A DNA stretch of 64,000 nt from PFJX01 sp964466195 (GCA_964466195.1 CAYXMQ010000005.1:106657-170656); one strand, 5' to 3'. Numbered from the stretch's first letter, positions 31,311-40,720 are shown. Made by a program: numbers and translations. Notes: generated by a model from the sequence alone, not told the origin.

Positions 31311-34091
31311 ATGAACGTCGAACAGTTCGCCAATGAACTCAAAGTTGAACCTGCACTGCTGGTTAAGCAGTTGCAGGCGGCTGGAGTAACCGTTAAAGGC
31401 GCCACTGATGCGCTGAGTGATACGGATAAGTCTTTGTTGCTCGATTACCTGCGCGGTAAGCATGGCGCCCAGGAACCGAAGACTAAGATCACCTTGACGC
31501 GCAAGCAGTCGAGCGAAATCAAGACTGCTGACAGCTCCGGGCGTACCCGGACGGTGCAGGTCGAGGTGCGCAAGAAGCGTGTGTTGATCAAGCGCGAAGG
31601 CGCCAGCCATGAAGCCGCTGCGCATGAAGCTGCCTTGCATGAAACGCCGGAGTTGGAAGAAGTGATCGAAGCTGCTGCAGCGCCACAAGCTGAAGTTGCA
31701 GTGGAGATTCATGTGCCTGCACCTGAGCCATTGCCGGAGCCGATTGCTGAAGTTGCCGTTGAAGCGGCGCCTGAAGCCGTTGCGGACGTGCCTGTTACAG
31801 CCGCTGCAGTAGAGGCGGAGCCGGCCATGGTCGAGACGGAAAGTGAAGCGCCGGCTGCCGTCATCGCTGAAAGCGTTGCTGAGGTTGCGGAAGTGGCGGC
31901 TGCACCGGCCGTGGCGACGCCCGCCGTGCGCCCTTCGATTCTGAGTCCTGCCGAGCGCCAGGCGCGCGAGCAGGAAGCCAAGCGGCATGCTGCTTTGCGC
32001 GCCATTCAAGAAGCCGAACTCAAAGCCAAGCAGGACCGCGAAGCGGCCCGTCGACAGGCCGAAGAGGCGGCCAAACTGGCCAAGGAAGCGCCGGTCGCTG
32101 CGGCCCCGGTGGAAGCCAAGCCGGCCGAGGTGCGTCCCAGTGTCAAGCCCAGCGTCAAGCCGAAGGCTGAGAAGACGGTCGCCAAGAAAGGCAAAGATGA
32201 ACCGGTTGCCGGCAAACGACCAGGCCTCAAAACACGCGGCGGCGCCGACGGAGGCGATGGCTGGCGCAGCAAGAAGGGACGCCATAAATCGGATCATCAT
32301 GAACATGTGCAGCCCGCCCCGGTTGAAGCCGTGGTGCGCGAAGTGCTGGTGCCCGAAACCATCAGCGTCGCGGATCTTGCACACAAGATGTCGGTAAAAG
32401 CGGCCGAGGTGATCAAGGCGCTGATGAAGATGGGCTCGATGGTTACCATCAATCAGGTGCTGGATCAGGATACGGCGATGATACTGGTTGAGGAACTGGG
32501 CCATATCGCCAAGCCCGCGCCGATCGATACGCCGGAGTCCTATCTGGAGGAAAGCGGCGAGCAGGTCGAGTCGATGCAGTTGCCGCGGGCGCCGGTCGTG
32601 ACCGTGATGGGCCACGTCGACCATGGTAAAACCTCGTTGCTTGACGCCATACGTCGTACCAAGGTGGCAGCCGGTGAGGCCGGCGGCATTACGCAGCATA
32701 TCGGCGCCTACCATGTGGAAACCGATAAGGGCATGGTCACCTTCCTCGACACGCCAGGCCACGAAGCGTTTACCGCGATGCGTGCACGTGGCGCCAAGGC
32801 GACCGACCTGGTGATTCTGGTCGTGGCGGCGGATGACGGTGTGATGCCGCAAACGCGTGAGGCAATTCACCATGCCAAGGCCGCAAACGTGCCTATCGTG
32901 GTGGCGGTGAACAAAATTGATAAGCCGGAAGCCAATCCCGAAAAAATCCGCCAGGAAATCTCCAATGAAGGCGTGGTGCCGGAAGACTGGGGCGGCGATG
33001 CGATGTTCGTGGATGTGTCCGCGAAAACCGGCGTCGGCCTCGATGCGCTGCTTGATGCCATTCTGCTGCAGGCGGAAGTGCTGGAGCTGAAAGCGCCGGT
33101 CGACGCGCCAGCCAAGGGCGTGGTGATCGAATCGCGTCTCGACAAGGGGCGCGGCCCGGTTGCCACCATCCTGGTGCAATCCGGCACGCTGAAGCGCGGC
33201 GACGTGGTTCTGGCCGGCTCGGCCTTCGGCCGCGTGCGTGCGATGCTGGATGAGACCGGCAAGGCGGTCGATAGTGCCGGCCCGGCCATACCGGTGGAAA
33301 TTCAAGGTCTGTCCGATGTTCCGGGCGCCGGCGAGGATGTGCTGGTATTGCCGAACGAGCGCAAGGCGCGCGAAATCGCGCTGTTCCGTCAAGGCAAGTT
33401 CCGCGATGTCACCTTGGCGCGCAAGCAGGCCGCCAAGCTGGAAAACATCTTCGAGAAGATGGGCGAAGGCGAAGAAGCCAAGTCGCTGCCGATCATACTC
33501 AAGGCCGACATGCAGGGCTCCTACGAGGGTCTGGCGCACGCCTTGGCGAAACTCTCCACCAACGAAGTCAAGGTCAACATCATCCATTCGGCGGTGGGCG
33601 CCATTTCCGAATCGGATATCAATCTGGCCATCGCCTCCGGCGCGGTGATCATCGGCTTCAATGTGCGGGCCGATGCGCTGGCCCGCAAGCTGGCGGAGTC
33701 GGCCGACGTGGATCTGCGCTACTACAACATCATTTACGAAGCGGTCGATGATGTGAAAGCGGCCATGGGCGGCATGTTGTCGCCGGAGAAGAAAGAGGTT
33801 GCGCTCGGTCTGGCCGAGATTCGTCAGGTGTTCCGTATCACCAAGGTCGGCGCGGTCGCGGGTTGTTATGTGCTGGAAGGCGTGCTGAAGCGCTCCGCGC
33901 GTGTGCGGGTGTTGCGCAACCACGTTGTCGTGCATGACGGTGAACTGGATTCCCTGAAACGTTTCAAGGACGACGCGCGCGAGGTGAAGGCCGGCTTCGA
34001 ATGCGGTTTGAACCTGAAAAACTTCAACGATATCCAGGAAGGCGACCAACTCGAGTGTTACGAAGTGGTCGAAGTGGCCCGCACGTTGTAA
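31311..34091 (+). CDS. infB: Translation initiation factor IF-2
   Basis: A 926-residue GTPase that recruits initiator tRNA to the ribosome. The order is an N-terminal IF2 domain (MNVEQFANELKVEPALLVK), a long Ala/Glu-rich linker (about residues 100-320, probably disordered), a second IF2_N motif near 350 (ISVADLAHKMSVKAAEVIK), then the G domain from about 425. The G domain carries GHVDHGKTS (G1), FLDTPGHEAFTAM (G3) and NKIDKPEA (G4). Domains II to IV follow to the C-terminus (QEGDQLECYEVVEVARTL). It starts 11 bases after nusA. Confidence 0.96.
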   Translation: MNVEQFANELKVEPALLVKQLQAAGVTVKGATDALSDTDKSLLLDYLRGKHGAQEPKTKITLTRKQSSEIKTADSSGRTRTVQVEVRKKRVLIKREGASHEAAAHEAALHETPELEEVIEAAAAPQAEVAVEIHVPAPEPLPEPIAEVAVEAAPEAVADVPVTAAAVEAEPAMVETESEAPAAVIAESVAEVAEVAAAPAVATPAVRPSILSPAERQAREQEAKRHAALRAIQEAELKAKQDREAARRQAEEAAKLAKEAPVAAAPVEAKPAEVRPSVKPSVKPKAEKTVAKKGKDEPVAGKRPGLKTRGGADGGDGWRSKKGRHKSDHHEHVQPAPVEAVVREVLVPETISVADLAHKMSVKAAEVIKALMKMGSMVTINQVLDQDTAMILVEELGHIAKPAPIDTPESYLEESGEQVESMQLPRAPVVTVMGHVDHGKTSLLDAIRRTKVAAGEAGGITQHIGAYHVETDKGMVTFLDTPGHEAFTAMRARGAKATDLVILVVAADDGVMPQTREAIHHAKAANVPIVVAVNKIDKPEANPEKIRQEISNEGVVPEDWGGDAMFVDVSAKTGVGLDALLDAILLQAEVLELKAPVDAPAKGVVIESRLDKGRGPVATILVQSGTLKRGDVVLAGSAFGRVRAMLDETGKAVDSAGPAIPVEIQGLSDVPGAGEDVLVLPNERKAREIALFRQGKFRDVTLARKQAAKLENIFEKMGEGEEAKSLPIILKADMQGSYEGLAHALAKLSTNEVKVNIIHSAVGAISESDINLAIASGAVIIGFNVRADALARKLAESADVDLRYYNIIYEAVDDVKAAMGGMLSPEKKEVALGLAEIRQVFRITKVGAVAGCYVLEGVLKRSARVRVLRNHVVVHDGELDSLKRFKDDAREVKAGFECGLNLKNFNDIQEGDQLECYEVVEVARTL

Positions 34092-34196
34092 CTCGGGCTT
34101 GTATAGAAGCATGACGGCGGGCGGCGCAAGCCTCCGCCGTTTGCAGGCTATTGGCTCCCTTCAGTCAAATTACGTTCCACCCACCCGGTTACTGGT

Positions 34197-34604
34197 ATGT
34201 CCAACAACAGTCCTCGTTCACGCCGCGTTGCCGAACAGATCCGCCAGGAACTGGCTTCGATACTGATGCGTGAAATGAAAGACCCGCGCGTTATCGGCGT
34301 GTCGTTTACGGCGGTCGATGTCACCTCGGATCTAGAGCACGCGAAGATCTGGTTCACCACCTTCAATCCGGATCACCATGCCGCGCTCAAGGGCCTCGCC
34401 AGTGCGGCCGGCTTTCTGCGCAGCGAATTGGCCAAGCGCATGAGCATACGCACGGTACCCAAGCTGAACTTTCACTATGACGAGTCGATTGAGCGGGGTG
34501 CGCACTTGTCGCACTTGATCGATCAGGCCGTGGCGGAAGACCGCCTGCGCCCGCACGATGACGAAGAGGATGCAACTGAAACACGCCGCCCTGATGAAGC
34601 GTAA
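34197..34604 (+). CDS. rbfA: 30S ribosome-binding factor RbfA
   Basis: A KH-fold 16S rRNA processing factor of 135 residues. Family landmarks are RRVAEQIRQELASILMREMKD, seen in part as VAEQIRQELASILMREM, then VTSDLEHAKIWFT and PKLNFHYDESIERGAHL. An acidic tail (DDEEDATETRRPDEA) extends past the usual core. The 105-base gap after infB contains a hairpin (ACGGCGG 34114 with CCGCCGT 34134) without a U-run. It overlaps truB by 11 nt. Confidence 0.94.
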   Translation: MSNNSPRSRRVAEQIRQELASILMREMKDPRVIGVSFTAVDVTSDLEHAKIWFTTFNPDHHAALKGLASAAGFLRSELAKRMSIRTVPKLNFHYDESIERGAHLSHLIDQAVAEDRLRPHDDEEDATETRRPDEA

Positions 34605-35478
34605 GGTTGACGGCGTCCTGCTGCTGGACAAACCGGCGGGCCTGAGTTCCAACATCGCGCTGCAAAAAGCCAAACGTCTGTACCGGGCGGAAAAGGCCGG
34701 CCATACTGGCACGCTCGATCCCTTCGCCACCGGCTTATTGCCGCTTTGTCTCGGCGAAGCCACCAAGTTTTCGCAGTTCCTGCTCGATGCCGACAAGACC
34801 TACCTTGCGACGGTCCGATTTGGCGTGCGCACCAGCAGCGGCGATCCCGAAGGCGAAGTGATCGCCGAACGACCGATCGACCTCACGGCGTCCGATCTGC
34901 TCGCTGCGTTGCCGCGTTTCCTGGGCGAAATCGAGCAAGTGCCGCCGATGCATTCGGCCCTCAAGCACGCCGGCCGGCCTTTGTACGAATACGCGCGCAA
35001 AGGCATCGAGATCGAACGCAAGGCGCGCCGAGTCAGCGTGCATGAATTGACCGTCGAGTCTTTCTCCGGCGATGCCTGCACCTTGCATGTGCATTGCGGC
35101 AAAGGTTTCTATGTCCGCGCACTGGCCGATGATCTGGGCGAATTGCTCGGTTGCGGCGCGCACCTCACCGGATTGCGCCGAACCGGCGTCGGCCCGTTCC
35201 GGATCGACCAGGCGCATACGCTTGAGGGTCTGGCGGAGCTCGAAGAAATTGAGCGCGATGCCTGTCTGCTGCCGGCGGACATCCTGGCGCAAGGGTTGCC
35301 GCAACTGCTGCTCGACATCGAGGCGGCTTGGCAGATATGTCACGGTCAGCCGATCTGGCTGCCCAAGCTGGCGTTGGGCCAGCAATATCGGCTTTATGCT
35401 TCGGATGCCCGCTTTCTAGGCGTCGGAGAAGTCAATCAGGACGGCAAGCTGGCGCCCAAACGTCTGCTCGTTACCTGA
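34594..35478 (+). CDS. truB: tRNA pseudouridine(55) synthase TruB
   Basis: Converts U55 to pseudouridine in the T-loop of tRNAs. The protein is 294 residues from ATG 34594 (MKRKVDGVLLLDKPAG), chosen because TruB homologues begin close to this point; in-frame ATGs at 34570 and 34558 are alternatives and none has a good ribosome binding site. The catalytic motif GHTGTLDPFATGLLPLCLG carries the essential Asp. CGKGFYVRALADDLGE is also conserved. A PUA-like C-terminal domain ends the protein. Confidence 0.93.
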   Translation: MKRKVDGVLLLDKPAGLSSNIALQKAKRLYRAEKAGHTGTLDPFATGLLPLCLGEATKFSQFLLDADKTYLATVRFGVRTSSGDPEGEVIAERPIDLTASDLLAALPRFLGEIEQVPPMHSALKHAGRPLYEYARKGIEIERKARRVSVHELTVESFSGDACTLHVHCGKGFYVRALADDLGELLGCGAHLTGLRRTGVGPFRIDQAHTLEGLAELEEIERDACLLPADILAQGLPQLLLDIEAAWQICHGQPIWLPKLALGQQYRLYASDARFLGVGEVNQDGKLAPKRLLVT

Positions 35479-35496
35479 TTTACCGCCATGAATTGC

Positions 35497-35526
35497 TTGA
35501 GAAATTTCACCCCGCGCGAGTAAAAT
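35497..35526 (+). promoter_or_regulatory. Candidate sigma-70 promoter for rpsO-pnp
   Basis: TTGAGA (35497-35502) and TAAAAT (35521-35526) are separated by 18 bases, in the 74-base gap between truB and rpsO and 26 bases before the rpsO start. The match is good in both hexamers. A separate rpsO promoter is known in other proteobacteria. Confidence 0.6.
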
Positions 35527-35552
35527 CCGCGTTTTTCGTTGGAGTACCCCAA

Positions 35553-35822
35553 ATGAGCGTTACCACCACCCAAAAGGCCCAGATCGTCCAGGATTACCAG
35601 CGTGCCGCTGCAGATACCGGCTCTCCGGAAGTTCAGGTCGCTCTGCTGACCGCCCGCATCAATGATCTGACCGGCCACTTCAAGACCCACGCCAAAGATC
35701 ACCATTCCCGCCGCGGGCTGCTCAAGATGGTCAGCCGCCGCCGCCGTCTGCTTGATTATCTCAAGGGCGAGAGCGCAGCCAGCTACACCCAATTGATCCA
35801 GCGTCTGGGTCTGCGTAAATAA
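35553..35822 (+). CDS. rpsO: 30S ribosomal protein S15
   Basis: An 89-residue primary 16S rRNA-binding protein. The full S15 pattern is present: DTGSPEVQVALLTARINDLTGH, visible in part as GSPEVQVALLTARI, then HFKTHAKDHHSRRGLL and RRRRLLDYLK. The start at 35553 has a GGAG site upstream. It lies between a candidate promoter and pnp, as is usual. Longer open frame upstream is an artefact. Confidence 0.97.
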   Translation: MSVTTTQKAQIVQDYQRAAADTGSPEVQVALLTARINDLTGHFKTHAKDHHSRRGLLKMVSRRRRLLDYLKGESAASYTQLIQRLGLRK

Positions 35823-35946
35823 GCTGCACCGGTCGTTTTCGTCAGCCAGTTAGTCAAGTATGCGGCCCGCCTGGGTCCAGTCATTCATCGCGTCCGGCCT
35901 GTGGCCGCGCGGTATTCGTAAGCAGACAGATTAGGAAGAGAGCAGC

Positions 35947-38082
35947 GTGAATCCGGTCAAGAAGACATTTCAGTACGGTCGCCACCAGGTCACCCTGGAA
36001 ACCAGTGAAATAGCGCGTCAAGCCGATGGCGCGGTGATGGTGAACATGGATGACACCGTGGTACTCGTTACCGTGGTGGCCAAGAACGAAGTCAAACCCG
36101 GCCAGGATTTCTTTCCGCTGACTGTCGACTATCAGGAAAAGAGTTATGCAGCCGGTCGCATTCCCGGCGGTTTCTTCAAGCGTGAAGGCAAGGCGACCGA
36201 GAAGGAAACACTGACGTCTCGCTTGATCGATCGCCCGATTCGCCCGCTGTTCCCGGATGGCTTCTTCAATGAAGTCCAGATCATCGCCACGGTGCTGTCG
36301 TCGAATCCGGAAGTCGATTCAGATATTCCCGCGTTGATCGGCGCTTCTGCCGCTCTCGCCCTGTCCGGTTTGCCGTTCAGCGGCCCGCTGGGTGCGGCGC
36401 GCGTCGGCTATATCGATGGGCAATATGTGCTTAACCCGACGCAAGCCGAATTGAAGCTGTCCAAGCTCGATCTGGTGGTGGCCGGTACCGATAGCGCCGT
36501 GCTCATGGTCGAGTCGGAAGCGGACCAATTGTCGGAAGAAGTCATGCTGGGCGCCGTCGTTTTCGGCCACGACCAGATGCAGATCGCGATCGACACCATC
36601 AACGAACTGGCGGACGAAGCCGGCAAGGACGCTTGGGAATGGACCCCGCCCGAGACGCCGACCGCCTTGCTCGATCAGATGAACAGCCTGTGCGGCGACG
36701 ACTTGTCCAACGCCTATTCCATCAAGCAGAAGCAGGCGCGCCAGATTGCTGTCGATGAAGTCCGCAGCCGCGTCTTCGCCGCCATGCTCAACGATGGCAT
36801 GGATACCGCCCAAGCCAACGTGGTGAAGGATCTGTTCCATAGCCTCGAAGCCAAAGTGGTGCGCAGCCGCATTCTGGCCGGCGAGCCGCGCATCGACGGA
36901 CGCGATACCCGTACCGTGCGCCCGATCGCGATTCGTACCGGCGTGTTGCCGCGCACCCATGGTTCCGCGCTGTTCACGCGTGGCGAAACGCAGGCGCTGG
37001 TGGTGGCCACGCTGGGCACCAGCCGCGACGAGCAAACGATCGAAGCCCTGACCGGCGGTTATCACGACCATTTCATGCTGCACTACAACATGCCGCCGTT
37101 CGCCACCGGTGAAACCGGCCGCGTGGGCACGCCGAAGCGCCGTGAAATCGGTCACGGCCGTCTGGCCAAGCGCGCACTGGCGGCGTGTCTGCCGAGCAAG
37201 GAAGAATTCGGCTACGCGATTCGCGTGGTATCGGAAATCACCGAATCCAATGGCTCCTCTTCCATGGCTTCGGTCTGCGGCGGCAGCCTGGCGTTGATGG
37301 ATGCCGGCGTGCCGATGAAGGATCATGTGGCCGGTATTGCAATGGGTTTGATCAAGGACGGCAACCGTTTCGCCGTACTGACCGACATCCTCGGCGACGA
37401 AGATCATCTCGGTGATATGGATTTCAAGGTGGCAGGCACCGCCAACGGCGTCAATGCACTGCAGATGGACATCAAGATCACCGGCATCACCAAGGAGATC
37501 ATGCAGATTGCACTGTCGCAGGCGCGCGAAGCCCGCCTGCATATCTTGGGCATCATGCAGCAGGCCGAGTCCGGCCCGCACGAAATGAGCGCCTACGCAC
37601 CGCGCATCATCGCCATGAAGATCAACCCCGAGAAGATCCGCGATGTGATCGGCAAGGGCGGCGCGACGATACGTGCATTGACCGAAGAAACCGGCACCCA
37701 GATCGATATCGACGAAAGCGGCAACATCAAGATCGCCTGCACCAGCACCGAAGCCGGAGAACTGGCCAAGAAGCGGATTGAAGACATCACCGCCGAAGTC
37801 GAAGTTGGTCGCGTCTATGACGGCACCGTACTGAAGATTCTTGATTTCGGCGCCATCGTCAATGTGCTGCCCGGCAAGGATGGTTTGCTGCATATTTCGC
37901 AGATCGCCCACCAACGCGTCAATGCCGTCAGCGACCACCTTAAGGAAGGCCAGGGCGTGCAGGTCAAGGTGCTGGAAACCGACGAAAAGGGACGCATGCG
38001 CCTGTCCATGAAGGCGTTGATCGAGGTGCCGGTTCCGCCGGCCGCGGCAACGGCGGATGAAGCGCCTACGGATGCGGCCTGA
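35947..38082 (+). CDS. pnp: Polyribonucleotide nucleotidyltransferase (PNPase)
   Basis: A 711-residue 3'-5' phosphorolytic exoribonuclease of the degradosome. It starts at GTG 35947, preceded by a GGAAGAG site. Two RNase PH domains (about 12-145 and 310-520; RIPGGFFKREGKATEKETL and FMLHYNMPPFATGETGR) flank a helical domain. KH (about 555-610; VIGKGGATIRALTEETG) and S1 (about 620-690; VYDGTVLKILDFGAIVNVLPG) domains follow. Length is normal. The 124-base gap after rpsO may contain processing sites. A strong terminator follows. Confidence 0.97.
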   Translation: MNPVKKTFQYGRHQVTLETSEIARQADGAVMVNMDDTVVLVTVVAKNEVKPGQDFFPLTVDYQEKSYAAGRIPGGFFKREGKATEKETLTSRLIDRPIRPLFPDGFFNEVQIIATVLSSNPEVDSDIPALIGASAALALSGLPFSGPLGAARVGYIDGQYVLNPTQAELKLSKLDLVVAGTDSAVLMVESEADQLSEEVMLGAVVFGHDQMQIAIDTINELADEAGKDAWEWTPPETPTALLDQMNSLCGDDLSNAYSIKQKQARQIAVDEVRSRVFAAMLNDGMDTAQANVVKDLFHSLEAKVVRSRILAGEPRIDGRDTRTVRPIAIRTGVLPRTHGSALFTRGETQALVVATLGTSRDEQTIEALTGGYHDHFMLHYNMPPFATGETGRVGTPKRREIGHGRLAKRALAACLPSKEEFGYAIRVVSEITESNGSSSMASVCGGSLALMDAGVPMKDHVAGIAMGLIKDGNRFAVLTDILGDEDHLGDMDFKVAGTANGVNALQMDIKITGITKEIMQIALSQAREARLHILGIMQQAESGPHEMSAYAPRIIAMKINPEKIRDVIGKGGATIRALTEETGTQIDIDESGNIKIACTSTEAGELAKKRIEDITAEVEVGRVYDGTVLKILDFGAIVNVLPGKDGLLHISQIAHQRVNAVSDHLKEGQGVQVKVLETDEKGRMRLSMKALIEVPVPPAAATADEAPTDAA

Positions 38083-38101
38083 TCCGCTCGCGGCGTGAAA
38101 T

Positions 38102-38129
38102 AAAAAAGCGGCCTGCGGGCCGCTTTTTT
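38102..38129. terminator. Intrinsic terminator after pnp (bidirectional)
   Basis: AAAAAAGCGGCC-TGC-GGGCCGCTTTTTT is a perfect stem flanked by A and T runs, 20 bases after the pnp stop. Because of the symmetry it can also end the minus-strand gene at 38151-38606. Confidence 0.93.
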
Positions 38130-38150
38130 ATTGCTGTACCAACTGTAAAA

Positions 38151-38606
38151 TCAACCCGCGCCTATCAACGCGCGGAAGCCTTGCCACCAGCGCTTGCGGT
38201 TCTGCGGCACGGAATGGCTGGGTGACAGATCGCCCGGCGGCACCAGCGACATCACCCAGCCAGGCAGAATGCGGTTTTTGCTGGAGCCGCAGGAGGTGCC
38301 GAGATGGTTGGGGTCATAGATTTTGATCAACCGCGGGCTGTCCAGATCGTCGGCATAGACAATGCCGCAATAATCTTCATGATGCTCCTTGTGCAGCAGG
38401 GCATCGATTTCCTGAATAAAAGCGGCGACATGTTCGCTGTCGGCGGGTTCGAGGGGGCGGTCTTCGCCGATGGCGTAAAGATACCAACCCGCATGCGTAT
38501 CGACTCGTGACCAGAACGCACTGAGTTGCTGCCACGACAACAGGCTGAACAACATGCCGTTGAACATGGTATCGAACTCATCAGATTCGTGGGTGACAGC
38601 GTTCAT
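38151..38606 (-). CDS. Hypothetical protein
   Basis: A 151-residue protein I do not recognise. It has no signal peptide or membrane helix. It is rich in aromatic and acidic residues in the middle (QQLSAFWSRVDTHAGWYLYAI, here cut to FWSRVDTHAGWYLYAIGED), with a Cys pair at GTSCGSS and HHEDYCGIVY, and a basic C-terminus (PQNRKRWWQGFRALIG). The base composition resembles the neighbours. It shares the pnp terminator and is divergent from the phosphatase gene. The intact frame and an upstream gap suitable for a promoter support a real gene. Confidence 0.7.
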   Translation of the reverse strand: MNAVTHESDEFDTMFNGMLFSLLSWQQLSAFWSRVDTHAGWYLYAIGEDRPLEPADSEHVAAFIQEIDALLHKEHHEDYCGIVYADDLDSPRLIKIYDPNHLGTSCGSSKNRILPGWVMSLVPPGDLSPSHSVPQNRKRWWQGFRALIGAG

Positions 38607-38686
38607 AAGTGATTTCGCATGTACGGTAAAATGTGCATTCTACCCGCCGCCCAGCAATTGAATAAACGCTTCACTAAAGGATGCTC

Positions 38687-39442
38687 ATGCTCAAAGCTCT
38701 ACTTTTCGATGTGGACGGCACTCTGGCCGATACAGAACGCGACGGACACCGCCCGGCATTCAATGCCGCCTTCCAGGAGTTTGGTCTGGATTGGCACTGG
38801 GACGTCGCGCTCTATGGGCAACTTCTGGCCGTCACCGGCGGCAAGGAGCGGATGAAATATTACGTCGAGAATTTTCGACCGGACTACGTCAAACCAGCTG
38901 ATTTCGACGCCATGGTGGTGCGGCTGCATAAGGCCAAAACCGCGCACTACACCCGTATGTTGGCGCAAGGCGGTATTCCGCTGCGGCCCGGCGTCAGGCG
39001 TTTGCTTCAGGAAGCGCGCGCGCACGGCTTGATCTTGGCGGTCGCCACCACGACGACGCCGGAGAATGTGACGGAACTCCTGCGCCACAGCCTAGCGCCG
39101 GATGGCCCGGAATGGTTTCAGGTCATTGCCGCGGGTGACATCGTTGCCGCCAAGAAGCCGGCGCCGGACATTTATCTCTGGGCGATGCAGCAACTTGGGT
39201 TGCAGGCGGACGAATGCCTGGCGTTCGAAGATTCCGAAAATGGTATCCGGGCGTCATTGGGAGCGAATCTGCGTACGCTGGTAACGATCAACGACTATAC
39301 CCGCGAGCACGATTTCACCGGCGCATTGGCGGTTCTCAGCGGCCTGGGCGAGCCGGAGGCGCCTTATGAACGCCTGGATCAGCCGGCACAAGGAGAGCGC
39401 GGCATCGTCGATCTGGCCCGGCTGCGCGCGTGGCTGGCTTGA
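38687..39442 (+). CDS. HAD-IA hydrolase, CbbY/phosphoglycolate phosphatase-like
   Basis: A haloacid dehalogenase-family phosphatase of 251 residues. The nucleophile motif is LLFDVDGTLADTE (motif I), with TTTTPENV (motif II), AAKKPAPDIY (motif III) and AFEDSENGIRAS (motif IV). The start at 38687 is preferred over ATG 38681 because AAGGA lies 5 bases upstream. It resembles CbbY, a sugar bisphosphate phosphatase of Calvin-cycle operons, but no cbb genes are nearby, so the substrate is open. Confidence 0.85.
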   Translation: MLKALLFDVDGTLADTERDGHRPAFNAAFQEFGLDWHWDVALYGQLLAVTGGKERMKYYVENFRPDYVKPADFDAMVVRLHKAKTAHYTRMLAQGGIPLRPGVRRLLQEARAHGLILAVATTTTPENVTELLRHSLAPDGPEWFQVIAAGDIVAAKKPAPDIYLWAMQQLGLQADECLAFEDSENGIRASLGANLRTLVTINDYTREHDFTGALAVLSGLGEPEAPYERLDQPAQGERGIVDLARLRAWLA

Positions 39443-39446
39443 CCCG

Positions 39447-39468
39447 CCGCGCCGTCTCGCCGGCGCGG
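39447..39468. terminator. Hairpin between the phosphatase and folD genes
   Basis: CCGCGCCG-TCTCGC-CGGCGCGG fills the 37-base gap between two convergent genes. No U-run follows on either strand, so it is a weak candidate bidirectional terminator. Confidence 0.4.
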
Positions 39469-39479
39469 GATAAAAGGCT

Positions 39480-40328
39480 TCAATGCTGCAGGGCGGCTTC
39501 CAGCGTGTTCTGCAGCAGCGTGGCGACGGTCATGGGGCCAACCCCTCCGGGCACCGGCGTAATCCAGGCGGCCCTGTCCAGAGCTGCCTTGAACTCCACG
39601 TCTCCCGCCAAACGACCGTCAGCCAGGCGGTTGATGCCGATGTCGATCACGATGGCGCCGGGTTTGAGCCAGGCGCCCAGAACCATTTCCGGGCGTCCGA
39701 CGGCTGCGACGACTATGTCGGCGCGGGCGACATGCGCCGCCAAATCTACCGTGGCGGAATGGCAAATCGTCACCGTGCAGTTGGCGAGTAGAAGTTCCAA
39801 TGCCATCGGCCGGCCGACATGGTTGGACGCGCCGACCACCACGGCATGTTTGCCGCGCAAGGTCTCGCCGGTGCTGGCCAGCAGGCGCATCACGCCATAC
39901 GGCGTGCATGAGCGCAGCAATGGATTGCGCACGGCCAGACGGCCGACGTTGTAGGGGTGAAAGCCATCCACGTCCTTGCCCGGTTGAATGCGTTCAATCA
40001 CGGTTTCTGCATCGATGTGCGCCGGCAACGGCGCTTGGACGAGTATTCCGTCCACGCTCGGATCCGCATTCAACTGGTCGATCAAGGCCAACAGTTCCGC
40101 TTGCGTGGTCGACGCCGGCAGGTCATGTGAAATCGAAATTACGCCGGATTTTTCACAGGCCAGCCGTTTGTTGCGCACGTAAATGCTGGAGGCCGGGTCT
40201 TCGCCGAGCAGAATGACGGCCAGTCCGGGCGCACGAAGTCCGGCAGCCAGCCGCGCGTCCACTTGGCGTTGGATGTCTTTGAGCAGGCTGTCGGCAAGTG
40301 ATTTGCCATCAATTAAGCGGGCGGTCAT
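39480..40328 (-). CDS. folD: Bifunctional methylenetetrahydrofolate dehydrogenase/cyclohydrolase
   Basis: A 282-residue cytosolic enzyme interconverting 5,10-methylene- and 10-formyl-tetrahydrofolate with NADP. The catalytic region is SSIYVRNKRLACEKSGV (Tyr and Lys), then ILVQAPLPAHID, PGKDVDGFHPYNVGRLA, SCTPYGVMRLL, and the cofactor-binding VVVGASNHVGRPMALELL. The C-terminal PVPGGVGPMTVATLLQNT is the FolD signature. Length is normal. It is a single gene facing away from the tRNA cluster. Confidence 0.96.
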   Translation of the reverse strand: MTARLIDGKSLADSLLKDIQRQVDARLAAGLRAPGLAVILLGEDPASSIYVRNKRLACEKSGVISISHDLPASTTQAELLALIDQLNADPSVDGILVQAPLPAHIDAETVIERIQPGKDVDGFHPYNVGRLAVRNPLLRSCTPYGVMRLLASTGETLRGKHAVVVGASNHVGRPMALELLLANCTVTICHSATVDLAAHVARADIVVAAVGRPEMVLGAWLKPGAIVIDIGINRLADGRLAGDVEFKAALDRAAWITPVPGGVGPMTVATLLQNTLEAALQH

Positions 40329-40385
40329 GGCGGAGAGTGGTTGGAAATAAAGCCAGTAATTCTAGCGAATGAGCGTGCATCAGCG

Positions 40386-40414
40386 TTGCTTTTTCCCCTA
40401 TGCACGGTTATATT
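40386..40414 (+). promoter_or_regulatory. Promoter of the tRNA-Pro/Arg/His cluster
   Basis: TTGCTT (40386-40391) and TATATT (40409-40414) are exactly 17 bases apart, and the tRNA-Pro begins 11 bases after the -10. The GC-rich discriminator (CTGCGCC) is typical of stringently controlled stable RNA promoters. Confidence 0.75.
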
Positions 40415-40424
40415 TCTGCGCCTT

Positions 40425-40501
<77 letters not shown>

Positions 40502-40543
40502 CCATCCAGCCCCGACCCGTCAACCGATCGATCGGGCTCCCTT

Positions 40544-40620
40544 CTGCCCGTAGCTCAATTGGATAGAGCACCAGCCTTCTAAGCTGGGGGTTACAGGTTC
40601 GATCCCTGTCGGGCAGGCCA
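40544..40620 (+). tRNA. tRNA-Arg (anticodon TCT)
   Basis: A 77-base cloverleaf; the acceptor stem CTGCCCG pairs with CGGGCAG, then G and encoded CCA. The anticodon stem-loop is CCAGC-CTTCTAA-GCTGG (TCT) and the T-arm is ACAGG-TTCGATC-CCTGT. Confidence 0.97.
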
Positions 40621-40643
40621 GTATTGGTTGTAGTAGATCAAAT

Positions 40644-40720
40644 GGCGGTGGTAGCTCAGTTGGTAGAGCACCGGATTGTGATTCCGGTGGTCGTGGGTTC
40701 GATCCCCATCCATCGCCCCA
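40644..40720 (+). tRNA. tRNA-His (anticodon GTG)
   Basis: A 77-base cloverleaf counting the extra G at -1. The acceptor GCGGTGG pairs with CCATCGC, the discriminator is C, and CCA is encoded. The anticodon stem-loop is CCGGA-TTGTGAT-TCCGG (GTG). It is the last tRNA of the cluster. Confidence 0.97.

Noticed and set aside
30978..34112. A 1044-residue open frame on the minus strand across infB
   Set aside because: It is antisense to the clear infB and nusA genes and is His/Arg/Gly-rich low-complexity sequence. High G+C codon bias in the real gene keeps the opposite frame open.
36319..37938. A 539-residue minus-strand open frame across pnp
   Set aside because: It is antisense to pnp, with no domain, and is rich in His, Gly and Ala like the other shadow frames.
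38687..39442. Calling the HAD gene cbbY and inferring a Calvin cycle
   Set aside because: The motifs fit the general HAD-IA family and no other Calvin-cycle gene is present in the window.
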